A stretch of DNA of 5,690 nucleotides, taken from contig JAGZDD010000216.1 in NCBI GenBank assembly GCA_018369015.1, positions 1 to 5,690 on the forward strand. Direction: 5' to 3'. This document shows positions 1 to 4,979 of the stretch, piece by piece. Made by a program: the position numbers and the translations under genes. The notes below the pieces were generated by a model. It did no database searches. It saw only the letters and a list, made by a program, of their open reading frames with translations, and was not told where the DNA came from. This stretch comes from Clostridiales bacterium. Its GTDB lineage: Bacteria; Bacillota; Clostridia; Lachnospirales; Lachnospiraceae. The number at the start of each line of letters is the position of its first letter. The stretch's first letter is position 1.

Positions 1-109
1 GTCCAAGCACAGAGGCCGGAACAAAAATCTGGTAGCCAATCCCGTCATGGTCGACAATAACATAGTCCTGTCCAATCAATTCAAGCTGGCCCTTTATATA
101 TGCAATCAT
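1..109 (-). CDS. ruvA: Holliday junction branch migration protein RuvA, N-terminal fragment (cut by window edge)
   Basis: RuvA forms tetramers that bind the Holliday junction and load the RuvB motor for branch migration during recombinational repair. Only 36 complete codons are visible. The peptide begins MIAYIKGQLELIGQDYVIVD and continues with a GIGYQIFVPASVLG stretch. The MIAYIKG start and the GxGYxIxVP motif are hallmarks of the N-terminal OB-fold domain (domain I) of RuvA. The ATG at 109-107 is supported by an AGGAG ribosome binding site at 120-116 with a 6-nt spacer. The gene runs leftward out of the window, and ruvB commonly follows it, though that cannot be checked here. It is divergent from the YprB-like nuclease gene across a 618-bp repeat-rich region. 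A near-consensus promoter at 227-255 would give a leader of about 110 nt. Identification rests on a short but characteristic stretch. Confidence 0.9.
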   Translation of the reverse strand, partial: MIAYIKGQLELIGQDYVIVDHDGIGYQIFVPASVLG

Positions 110-162
110 AGGATTCTCCTTTAGCCATTTCGATAATTCTTAAACTCTAAAGCCAATTTATT

Positions 163-195
163 GTTACTATTTATAGCTCCGCCGAGAATAATAAC
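163..195. repeat. 33-nt imperfect palindrome, copy 1 (in the ruvA leader)
   Basis: The sequence starts GTTACTATT and ends AATAATAAC, so the arms pair with one mismatch around a central part that includes GCCGAGA. It matches a second copy at 296-328 at 27 of 33 positions, and that second copy has perfect 10-bp arms. This copy lies between the ruvA promoter and the ruvA start, so it would be transcribed as a hairpin in the leader. It directly follows AATTTATT (155-162), the same octamer that flanks the MITE-like element at 544-668. No matching octamer follows it on the right. Confidence 0.6.
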
Positions 196-226
196 ACTGT
201 ATTATCATTTTGCAAACATTAGTTCT

Positions 227-255
227 ATTATATTTGATTTTGTTATTGAAATCAA
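227..255 (-). promoter_or_regulatory. Sigma-A-type promoter for ruvA
   Basis: Read on the minus strand, a -35 box TTGATT (255-250, 4/6 to consensus) is followed by a 17-nt spacer and a perfect -10 box TATAAT (232-227). Transcription would start near 220, giving a 5' leader of about 110 nt before the ruvA ATG. That leader contains the 33-nt palindrome at 163-195 and so could fold into a hairpin. The -35 box lies only 7 bp from the edge of the repeat element that starts at 263. Box match and spacing are seen directly; activity is inferred. Confidence 0.7.
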
Positions 256-262
256 CCTTTTT

Positions 263-472
263 CTAACAGTTCAGCCCGTGCCATTCGCAAAGCGTGTTAC
301 TATTCACGACTTCGCCGAGAATAGTAACTTCACAGGCTCATTTAGAGTTTTGCTGCTCACTCCTGAATCACTGTCAGGCCTGGCTGATCAGCGAGTGATC
401 AGCCAGGCTGTGAACAGTAACTTTCGCGGACTTATTTGGAGTTTTTGCTTCGCCGCATGGCTGAATAGTTAC
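263..472. repeat. Degenerate palindromic repeat element of about 210 bp with inverted ends
   Basis: The left end (263-276, CTAACAGTTCAGCC) and the reverse complement of the right end (459-472, GTAACTATTCAGCC) agree at 11 of 14 positions. Both resemble the ends of the cleaner element at 544-668. Inside are a perfect-arm palindrome at 296-328 (10-bp arms GTTACTATTC/GAATAGTAAC, 13-nt loop), a strong hairpin at 378-408, an end-like motif TGAACAGTAAC at 411-421, and an imperfect direct repeat (324-354 versus 417-449) carrying ATTTRGAGTTTT-type sequence. No target duplication is visible at its edges, which suggests an old, rearranged or composite copy. I see no credible coding sequence in it. It lies between the ruvA promoter and the leader region of the YprB-like gene. 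Confidence 0.55.
378..408. repeat. Perfect 13-bp-arm hairpin inside the repeat element
   Basis: GCCTGGCTGATCA (378-390) is exactly reverse-complemented by TGATCAGCCAGGC (396-408), with a 5-nt loop GCGAG. Neither strand has a T-tract after it, so it is not a canonical intrinsic terminator. It is the most stable structure in the region and contains two TGATCA sites. Confidence 0.7.
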
Positions 473-543
473 GTTACATTATTTAAAATTTTTCGTTTTA
501 TTTCGCAAAAATTTGTTGTAAAATACAATATATAAAATTTATT

Positions 544-668
544 GTAACAGTTCAGCTATGTTGAACTGTTATCCATTAAAAATCGCCTTCGGTGATTGGA
601 TTTTTGCACTCCTGTCTCACTTTCTGGCGGTCAGCGCAGCAGGTGCGCAGATCTGGCTGAACTGTTAC
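544..668. mobile_element. MITE-like element, 125 bp, with perfect 13-bp inverted ends and an 8-bp target duplication
   Basis: The left end GTAACAGTTCAGC (544-556) is perfectly inverted at the right end GCTGAACTGTTAC (656-668). The octamer AATTTATT lies directly outside both ends (536-543 and 669-676), as expected for a target-site duplication. The interior has three parts: a 29-nt palindrome at 544-572 (arms TAACAGTTCA/TGAACTGTTA), a small hairpin AATCGCC/GGTGATT (581-597) followed by a T run, and a stem GGTCAGCGCA/TGCGCAGATC (629-653) shared with the region at 2956-3061. It has no coding capacity, so it would depend on a transposase supplied in trans. GTAA termini with 8-bp duplications are the established pattern of IS66-family elements, so that family is my inferred candidate. 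It sits 59 bp upstream of the YprB-like gene and may have inserted into its promoter or leader. Confidence 0.75.
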
Positions 669-691
669 AATTTATTTTCTTTATTTAGAAT
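664..691 (+). promoter_or_regulatory. Candidate hybrid promoter for the YprB-like gene, -35 within the MITE end
   Basis: GTTACA (664-669, 4/6 to the -35 consensus) is followed by a 16-nt spacer and TAGAAT (686-691, 5/6 to the -10 consensus). The predicted start near 698 would give a leader of about 30 nt with the GGGAGG ribosome binding site (717-722) well placed. Five of the six -35 bases belong to the terminal repeat of the MITE-like element. The match is moderate and the region is AT-rich, so this is tentative. The AT-rich stretch at 473-535 could instead hold the native promoter, but I see no well-spaced pair of boxes there. Confidence 0.35.
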
Positions 692-727
692 TTCTTTTAA
701 CCCAAAACAATTAACCGGGAGGTTTTT

Positions 728-1936
728 ATGATTACACGGACATATACAATCACTGATGATAATTTCACCAAAAACGGTATCAATGCCTTAAATATAACAC
801 AGCTTGACCGCCGCTTAGAGTGCGGCATGTTTTTTGACATAGAAACAACAGGCTTTTTTGCCGAGAGAAACGCCCTTTACCTTATCGGCGTCTGCTGCTA
901 TGAACAAGGGCAATGGCGGCTGACCCAGTGGATGGCACAAGACGAGAGCCCCGAGGAACAGCGGCTGATACTCGAACACTTTTTAGATGCTATAGCTAAG
1001 GTTCCAACAATTATTTCTTATAATGGCCAGACCTTTGATCTTCCCTTTATTGCAAAAAAATGTGCGGCGCTTCATCTTAGCGCTGATTTTTCATCCTGGG
1101 AACACTGGGATCTTTATAAAGAAATACGTAAGGTTGGTTCGTTTCTCGGGCTTAAAAACCTCAAATTAAAAACAGTAGAACGTTTTCTTGGCATTTACCG
1201 TGAGGATCAGTATTCCGGCGGTGATCTCATTCCTATTTATAAAAGCTATACCGGCAATCACAGTCATGCCCTTGAGGAGCTTCTTTTGCTCCACAATTAC
1301 GAGGATATAAAGGATATGCTCTTTATTCTTCCAATCCTTTCTTACCGCCAGCTTTTTTGCGGCCCATGGAAGATTTCTGATCCAAGGCTTAACACCGACA
1401 AAAAGTCCGGCGCCAGGAAACCGGAGCTTTCCTTTACCATCGCCTTCGACCACCCTCTGCCTAAGACTTTAGGAGAAAAAAACTTTTTTATAGATACTAA
1501 AGGAAGTATTTTTTCCTCTAACGCTTTACCACAGAACCAGCCGGCCGCAATCCTGCCCCAATTTGCCCCTTTCTCCCTTCATATCACCGCAAAAACTATG
1601 ACTCTGACACTGCCCTTTATTTCCGGCGAGCTGAAATATTTCTATGACAATTATAGAGATTACTACTATCTTCCTGAGGAAGACTGTGCGGTACATAAAA
1701 GCGTCGCTGCCTTTGTGGATAAAAGCTATCGAAAAAAAGCTACAGCTAAAAATTGTTATACAAAAAAGGCAGGCTATTTTTTGCCCCAGCCGGAACAAAT
1801 TTTTACACCTGCCTTTAAATATGAATATAACGATAAGCTATCATGGTTTGAAGCGGAAAATGCCGAATTTTCCGAAACAAATAAAGTATCTTATATTCAA
1901 TGTTTTTTGCGCTTTTTAAACTTTGGAAGCTTCTGA
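728..1936 (+). CDS. YprB-like ribonuclease H-like (DEDD) exonuclease
   Basis: A 402-residue protein with an N-terminal RNase H-like 3'-5' exonuclease fold of the YprB/RNase_H_2 type. Acidic motifs appear in order: FFDIETTG at 35-42 (D37, E39), SYNGQTFDLP at 97-106 (D104), HWDLY at 126-130 (D128) and HNYED at 189-193 (D193). Together these give a complete DEDD metal-binding set, so the enzyme should be active. Residues from about 215 onward form a second region I cannot assign. It is rich in aromatics (301-319, including YFYDNYRDYYYLP) with HKSVAAFVDK at 323-332 and NCYTKKAGYFLPQ at 342-354. In Bacillus subtilis, YprB (MrfB) works with the helicase YprA (MrfA) in DNA damage repair; no helicase gene is visible here. 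The start is supported by GGGAGG at 717-722 with a 5-nt spacer. The last 13 codons overlap the convergent gene. The substrate is not known. Confidence 0.85.
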   Translation: MITRTYTITDDNFTKNGINALNITQLDRRLECGMFFDIETTGFFAERNALYLIGVCCYEQGQWRLTQWMAQDESPEEQRLILEHFLDAIAKVPTIISYNGQTFDLPFIAKKCAALHLSADFSSWEHWDLYKEIRKVGSFLGLKNLKLKTVERFLGIYREDQYSGGDLIPIYKSYTGNHSHALEELLLLHNYEDIKDMLFILPILSYRQLFCGPWKISDPRLNTDKKSGARKPELSFTIAFDHPLPKTLGEKNFFIDTKGSIFSSNALPQNQPAAILPQFAPFSLHITAKTMTLTLPFISGELKYFYDNYRDYYYLPEEDCAVHKSVAAFVDKSYRKKATAKNCYTKKAGYFLPQPEQIFTPAFKYEYNDKLSWFEAENAEFSETNKVSYIQCFLRFLNFGSF

Positions 1937-2799
1937 GTCCGTTTTGCGATCTCAGGATGTTCTAAAAGCTCCTTGGCGGCCCCGGGAAGCTTTATGATCG
2001 GCTCGGTTTTTTCGCCGTCCGTCTCATTTTCCGGAGCTTTATCTTCCTTTTTCCCCCGGCTCTCACTTCTTTTCTCATTAAATGACCGAATCACATCTGC
2101 GGCGCTGATAACGGCATCCTGAATCGTATCCTCAGAAACCTCCCCTGCGGCCCTGCGATGCTCTACAATCTTCATATAAGAGCGCTTTTTCGACTGCTTT
2201 GTAAGCCCGGCCATAAAATCCTCATAATCCTCCCGGAATACCCAGGGAGCCAGGCTGCACACAGCCTTCCACGCTTCCTCCATCATTCCCGCTTTTTTCC
2301 CCTTAACAACACAGCGGTAAATATGAAAATGGGTATCGCACAGAATCACATCATACTGAACTAATTCATCGCTTCCGGCATAGTAAGGCTTTCCGAAACA
2401 GGCGATTAAATCCTCCACCCGCAAAAGCTTTACATAAGGATTCCAGGATTTTACATAAAGCATAATAAAATGGCGGGTAATAAACATATAGCGGTCAAAA
2501 AATAAAGTCTTTTCATCCCCAAGCTCCTGAAAAAACTCCGCCCGTTCTTCAAGTGTTATGCGCTTAAACACCTGATTTTCAAACCCAAAAGCCTTTACTA
2601 TAAAAAACAGGCCAATCAGCAGAATAAGGGCACAGGCAACAATCCCGCAAATATAGGCATATTTGCTGGCAGAGTCATAAATCTGGATCATTTCAGAAAG
2701 AATTGAGTAAAGCACGCTTCCCCCAAAAATCAGCACGGCTGCACCGAGCACCAGATGAACCACATAGCTTCTTAATTTGACTAGACTGTATTTCTCCAT
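1897..2799 (-). CDS. Uncharacterised two-TM membrane protein with basic C-terminal tail
   Basis: I do not recognise this 300-residue protein. Two hydrophobic segments lie near the N-terminus, at about 13-35 and 47-70, separated by a short polar loop. They would form a membrane hairpin leaving a soluble domain of some 225 residues on the same side as the N-terminus, probably the cytoplasm. No signal peptidase site is evident. The soluble part has a mixed alpha/beta-looking central region (about 80-200), then a charged, probably disordered linker rich in K, E, S and D (about 235-265), and ends in the strongly basic KFKKRKKH. The start is supported by GAGG (2809-2806), 6 nt before the ATG. It follows the S1 gene on the same strand, but a 262-bp gap with a terminator argues for separate transcription. 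No convincing promoter was found. Its 3' end overlaps the YprB-like gene by 40 nt. The basic tail might contact nucleic acid or ribosomes; that is speculation. Confidence 0.7.
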   Translation of the reverse strand: MEKYSLVKLRSYVVHLVLGAAVLIFGGSVLYSILSEMIQIYDSASKYAYICGIVACALILLIGLFFIVKAFGFENQVFKRITLEERAEFFQELGDEKTLFFDRYMFITRHFIMLYVKSWNPYVKLLRVEDLIACFGKPYYAGSDELVQYDVILCDTHFHIYRCVVKGKKAGMMEEAWKAVCSLAPWVFREDYEDFMAGLTKQSKKRSYMKIVEHRRAAGEVSEDTIQDAVISAADVIRSFNEKRSESRGKKEDKAPENETDGEKTEPIIKLPGAAKELLEHPEIAKRTQKLPKFKKRKKH

Positions 2800-2853
2800 A
2801 ATCCACCTCTAAAAAACGTTCATCAAATGTCTGCCCCTGCGGGCATAGCCGAA

Positions 2854-2898
2854 GAATTGCCGTAACAGTCCAGCCATACTGAAATGCTACGAATTGCC
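2854..2898. mobile_element. 29-nt palindromic insertion flanked by exact 8-bp direct repeats
   Basis: The octamer GAATTGCC occurs at 2854-2861 and again at 2891-2898. Between them lies exactly one 29-nt imperfect palindrome (2862-2890) that begins GTAACAGTCCAG and ends CTGAAATGCTAC; its 12-nt arms pair at 9 of 12 positions. It matches the 29-nt left palindrome of the MITE-like element (544-572) at 22 of 29 positions with no gap. The pattern reads as two transposon ends fused back to back with a target duplication on each side, or as an end left by an internal deletion. It lies upstream of the uncharacterised membrane protein gene. Confidence 0.65.
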
Positions 2899-2909
2899 CT
2901 ATGTTGCTA

Positions 2910-2941
2910 AAAAGCAGGAATATATGTATATTCCTGCTTTT
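2910..2941 (-). terminator. Intrinsic terminator of the cmk-ispH-S1 operon
   Basis: AAAAGCAGGAATATA (2910-2924) and TATATTCCTGCTTTT (2927-2941) are perfect 15-bp inverted arms separated by 2 nt; in RNA the loop would open to four or more bases. On the minus strand the stem runs into TTTTTAG, a usable U-tract, about 120 nt beyond the S1 stop codon. On the plus strand it ends TTTTGTCCTTT, so it could work in both directions, but no plus-strand gene leads into it. It occupies the same relative place in its repeat as the small hairpin at 581-597 in the MITE-like element. Confidence 0.7.
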
Positions 2942-2955
2942 GTCCTTTGTATCAT

Positions 2956-3061
2956 TTTCTGACGGTCAGCGCACACATTGAACACTTGGCGGGATATTTT
3001 TCCAGCCTGGTGAAAAAGCGTACAAAGCAGCAAGTGCGCAGACCTTAGGATGAACGATTAC
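2956..3061. repeat. Conserved stem module related to the right half of the MITE-like element
   Basis: TTTCTGACGGTCAGCGCA (2956-2973) matches 621-638 at 17 of 18 positions, and GCAGCAAGTGCGCAGACCT (3027-3045) matches 636-654 at 17 of 19. In both places these form the two arms of a stem, GGTC-A-GCGCA with TGCGC-A-GAYC, sharing the same single A/A mismatch. The loop is 5 nt in the MITE but about 60 nt here, where it adds TTTTTCC/GGTGAAAAA and CACTTG/CAAGTG pairing. The right edge (3048-3061, GGATGAACGATTAC) matches the MITE end at 11 of 14 positions and abuts the S1 stop codon. It would be transcribed as the S1 3' untranslated region. Confidence 0.55.
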
Positions 3062-4147
3062 TTATTCTTCAACGTTTTCTTCAGAAGCCTTATCTGCGTT
3101 TTCCAGAGCCTTAATGCTCAGGCTGATCTTGCGGTCAGCTTCGTTGAAATCTACAACCTTGGCTGTAATCATCTGGCCAACAGTTAAAACATCGGCAGGC
3201 TTTTCTACATGATCTTTGGAAATCTGAGATACATGGAGAAGAGCGTCAACACCTGGTTCAAGCTCAACAAATGCACCAAAATCAGTCATTCTTGCAACCT
3301 TGCCCTCAACAACATTGCCGACAGCATATTTTTCAGAAGCGGCCAGCCATGGATTTGTTTCAGGAAACTTAAGGCTTAATGCAATCTTATCGCCCTGGAT
3401 ATCTTTGATAAGAACTTTAATCTCCTCGCCAACCTTTAAGAACTTTTTAGGGTTGTCCACACGGCCCCAGGACATTTCGGAAATGTGGAGCAGGCCGTCA
3501 GCACCGCCTAAATCAATAAATGCACCAAAATCGGTAACATTTTTAACCTTGCCTTCCACAGTCATGCCTGCGGAAATTCTCTCAAGCAATTCCTTCTGCT
3601 TCTTAGCCTTTTCAGCAACTAAAAGCTGCTTTCTATCACCGATAATACGGCGTTTTCTCGGATTAAACTCGCTGATAACAAAAGAAATTTCCTGCCCGTC
3701 ATATTTGGAAAGGTTTTTCTCATAAATATCTGATACAAGGCTTGCCGGGATAAATACCCGTGTTTCCTCAACAGTAACGCTTAAGCCGCCGTCAAGTACC
3801 TGGGATACTTTTGCGGTAAGCACTTCGTGATTCTCATAAGCTTCTTCAAGACGCTTGTTGCCTTTTTCAGCGGCAAGACGCTTGTAGGTCAGTAATACCT
3901 GGCCCTCGCCGTCATTCACCTTTAACACTTTAGCCTGGAGTGTATCGCCAACATGGACAACCTGAGTAAGATCGATGTTCGGTGTGTTGGAATATTCATT
4001 TCTTGTGATGATTCCGTCTGCTTTGTAACCTATATTTAAGATAATCTCGTCTTCTTTGACGTCGATTACGGTACCTTCAACGACTTCTCCTGTTCTTATT
4101 GTTTTTAATGATGCCTCCAATAATTGTTCAAAACTCATTTCAGACAT
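3062..4147 (-). CDS. rpsA: Ribosomal protein S1-like protein with four S1 RNA-binding domains
   Basis: A 361-residue protein made of four tandem S1 (OB-fold) repeats at about 19-90, 107-173, 193-262 and 278-347, with a short acidic tail. Repeats 3 and 4 are the most canonical, each with TDFGAF (205-210 and 288-293) and a DGLLHIS or DALLHVS motif. Repeats 1 and 2 are more divergent. In proteobacteria six-domain S1 recruits mRNA to the 30S subunit; Firmicutes versions have about four domains and their ribosomal role is less certain. The ATG at 4147 is chosen because GAGGAGG lies 10 nt upstream within ispH (AGGAGG at 4163-4158). An in-frame ATG at 4138, forming ATGA with the ispH stop, would have a 19-nt spacing. 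The gene overlaps ispH by 13 nt, consistent with translational coupling. In many clostridia IspH and S1 are one fused polypeptide; here they are separate and in different frames. Confidence 0.93.
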   Translation of the reverse strand: MSEMSFEQLLEASLKTIRTGEVVEGTVIDVKEDEIILNIGYKADGIITRNEYSNTPNIDLTQVVHVGDTLQAKVLKVNDGEGQVLLTYKRLAAEKGNKRLEEAYENHEVLTAKVSQVLDGGLSVTVEETRVFIPASLVSDIYEKNLSKYDGQEISFVISEFNPRKRRIIGDRKQLLVAEKAKKQKELLERISAGMTVEGKVKNVTDFGAFIDLGGADGLLHISEMSWGRVDNPKKFLKVGEEIKVLIKDIQGDKIALSLKFPETNPWLAASEKYAVGNVVEGKVARMTDFGAFVELEPGVDALLHVSQISKDHVEKPADVLTVGQMITAKVVDFNEADRKISLSIKALENADKASEENVEE

Positions 4148-4974
4148 GCTTTATGAACCTCCTCGATAATATTATTTGGGGTGGATGCCCCTGCTGTAAT
4201 ACCTACATTACCCATAGATTTTACTTGCGTTAGATCTAAGTCATTAAGTGTCTGTATATAGTAAGTATTTTTACATTCATTTTTACAAATCTCAAAAAGC
4301 TTTTGAGTATTTGAGCTGTGCCGGCCGCCAATGACAATCATGGCATCCGCGCCGGCCGCAATCTGCTTTGCTTCAGTCTGGCGTTCCTCTGTCGCATTGC
4401 AGATAGTATTTAAACATCTTATATCATAACCTTTTTTTGAAATAATTTCAACTAATTCTTTAAATTTATTGTAATTAAATGTCGTTTGTGATACAATGCA
4501 CAACTTTTCAGACTCCAAAGCGCAAAATCTATCCGCTTCGTCAATACTTTCAATGACAGTCACAGGCCCCCTGCACCAGCCTTTGATCGCTTCAACTTCG
4601 GGATGGCGGTCATTTCCTATAATAATCACCCTTCTGCCTTCTAAGCCCTGTGCTTCTACAATACGGTGAATTTTCTTAACAAACGGACATGTAGCGTCGA
4701 CAATGCGCACACCCTTGCCCGCAAGTGCCTCATACTCATCCCTGGAAATCCCATGGGAGCGGATGACCAGGGATGTTCCCGGAACAAGCCGTTCATCCAA
4801 AAGATCCTCTATGACATCCACGCCCCTCATCCTTAAATCATTCACAACTTCTTCATTATGAATAATTGGGCCGTATGTATAGACAGCACCGCTGCCAATC
4901 TCATCATAAACCATATTTACAGCCCGCTTAACACCAAAGCAAAAGCCTGCCGTTTTAGCCAAGGTCACATTCAT
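4135..4974 (-). CDS. ispH: 4-hydroxy-3-methylbut-2-enyl diphosphate reductase (IspH)
   Basis: IspH is the iron-sulfur enzyme of the last MEP-pathway step, converting HMBPP to IPP and DMAPP in the cytoplasm. With the start at 4974 the protein has 279 residues, full length for the family. Three cluster cysteines are visible: C12 (GFCFGVKRA), C96 (DATCPFV) and C192 (NTICNATEERQ). Substrate-site residues are present: H39 (IIHN), H74 (SHG), H124 and E126 (HPEV), SQTT at 162-165, SSN at 220-222 (GGRHSSNT) and S264 (GAST). An upstream in-frame ATG at 4980 overlaps the cmk stop as TAATG, but AGGAG is only 2 nt from it and 8 nt from the ATG at 4974. The shorter form also places C12, C74-region H74, C96 and H124/E126 at the Escherichia coli numbering. 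It lies 5 nt after cmk and overlaps S1 by 13 nt. Confidence 0.95.
   Translation of the reverse strand: MNVTLAKTAGFCFGVKRAVNMVYDEIGSGAVYTYGPIIHNEEVVNDLRMRGVDVIEDLLDERLVPGTSLVIRSHGISRDEYEALAGKGVRIVDATCPFVKKIHRIVEAQGLEGRRVIIIGNDRHPEVEAIKGWCRGPVTVIESIDEADRFCALESEKLCIVSQTTFNYNKFKELVEIISKKGYDIRCLNTICNATEERQTEAKQIAAGADAMIVIGGRHSSNTQKLFEICKNECKNTYYIQTLNDLDLTQVKSMGNVGITAGASTPNNIIEEVHKACLK
4158..4163 (-). promoter_or_regulatory. S1 ribosome binding site inside the ispH coding sequence
   Basis: AGGAGG on the minus strand (preceded by G) lies within the last codons of ispH, 10 nt before the S1 ATG at 4147. It favours that start over the in-frame ATG at 4138. Confidence 0.75.
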
Positions 4975-4979
4975 ATTCA

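Noticed and set aside
501..529. TTTCGC and TACAAT with a 17-nt spacer as a plus-strand promoter
   Set aside because: The -35 matches only 2 of 6 positions and the stretch is very AT-rich, so the pairing is not persuasive.
161..535. An open plus-strand frame of 124 codons in the ruvA-nuclease intergenic region
   Set aside because: It runs through palindromes and repeat sequence, has no ribosome binding site and no family-like composition, so it is a chance frame.
155..676. Possible CRISPR-like array because of repeated palindromes
   Set aside because: Repeat spacing and length are irregular, spacers are not uniform and no cas genes are present; small mobile repeats explain it better.
1166..1798. 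Minus-strand open frames at 1166-1453 and 1526-1798
   Set aside because: Both lie opposite the well-supported nuclease gene, lack ribosome binding sites and have low-plausibility protein sequence.
1644..1919. Plus-strand frame of 91 codons
   Set aside because: It is an alternative frame within the nuclease gene with no start signal.
2158..2364. Plus-strand frame of 68 codons opposite the membrane protein gene
   Set aside because: It is antisense to a longer frame with a ribosome binding site and has no signal of its own.
2832..2845. TGCCC/GGGCA hairpin upstream of the membrane protein gene as a terminator
   Set aside because: The stem is only 5 bp and no T-tract follows on either strand.
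3300..3725. Plus-strand frame of 141 codons opposite S1
   Set aside because: It is antisense to unmistakable S1 repeats; the length reflects composition of the S1 gene.
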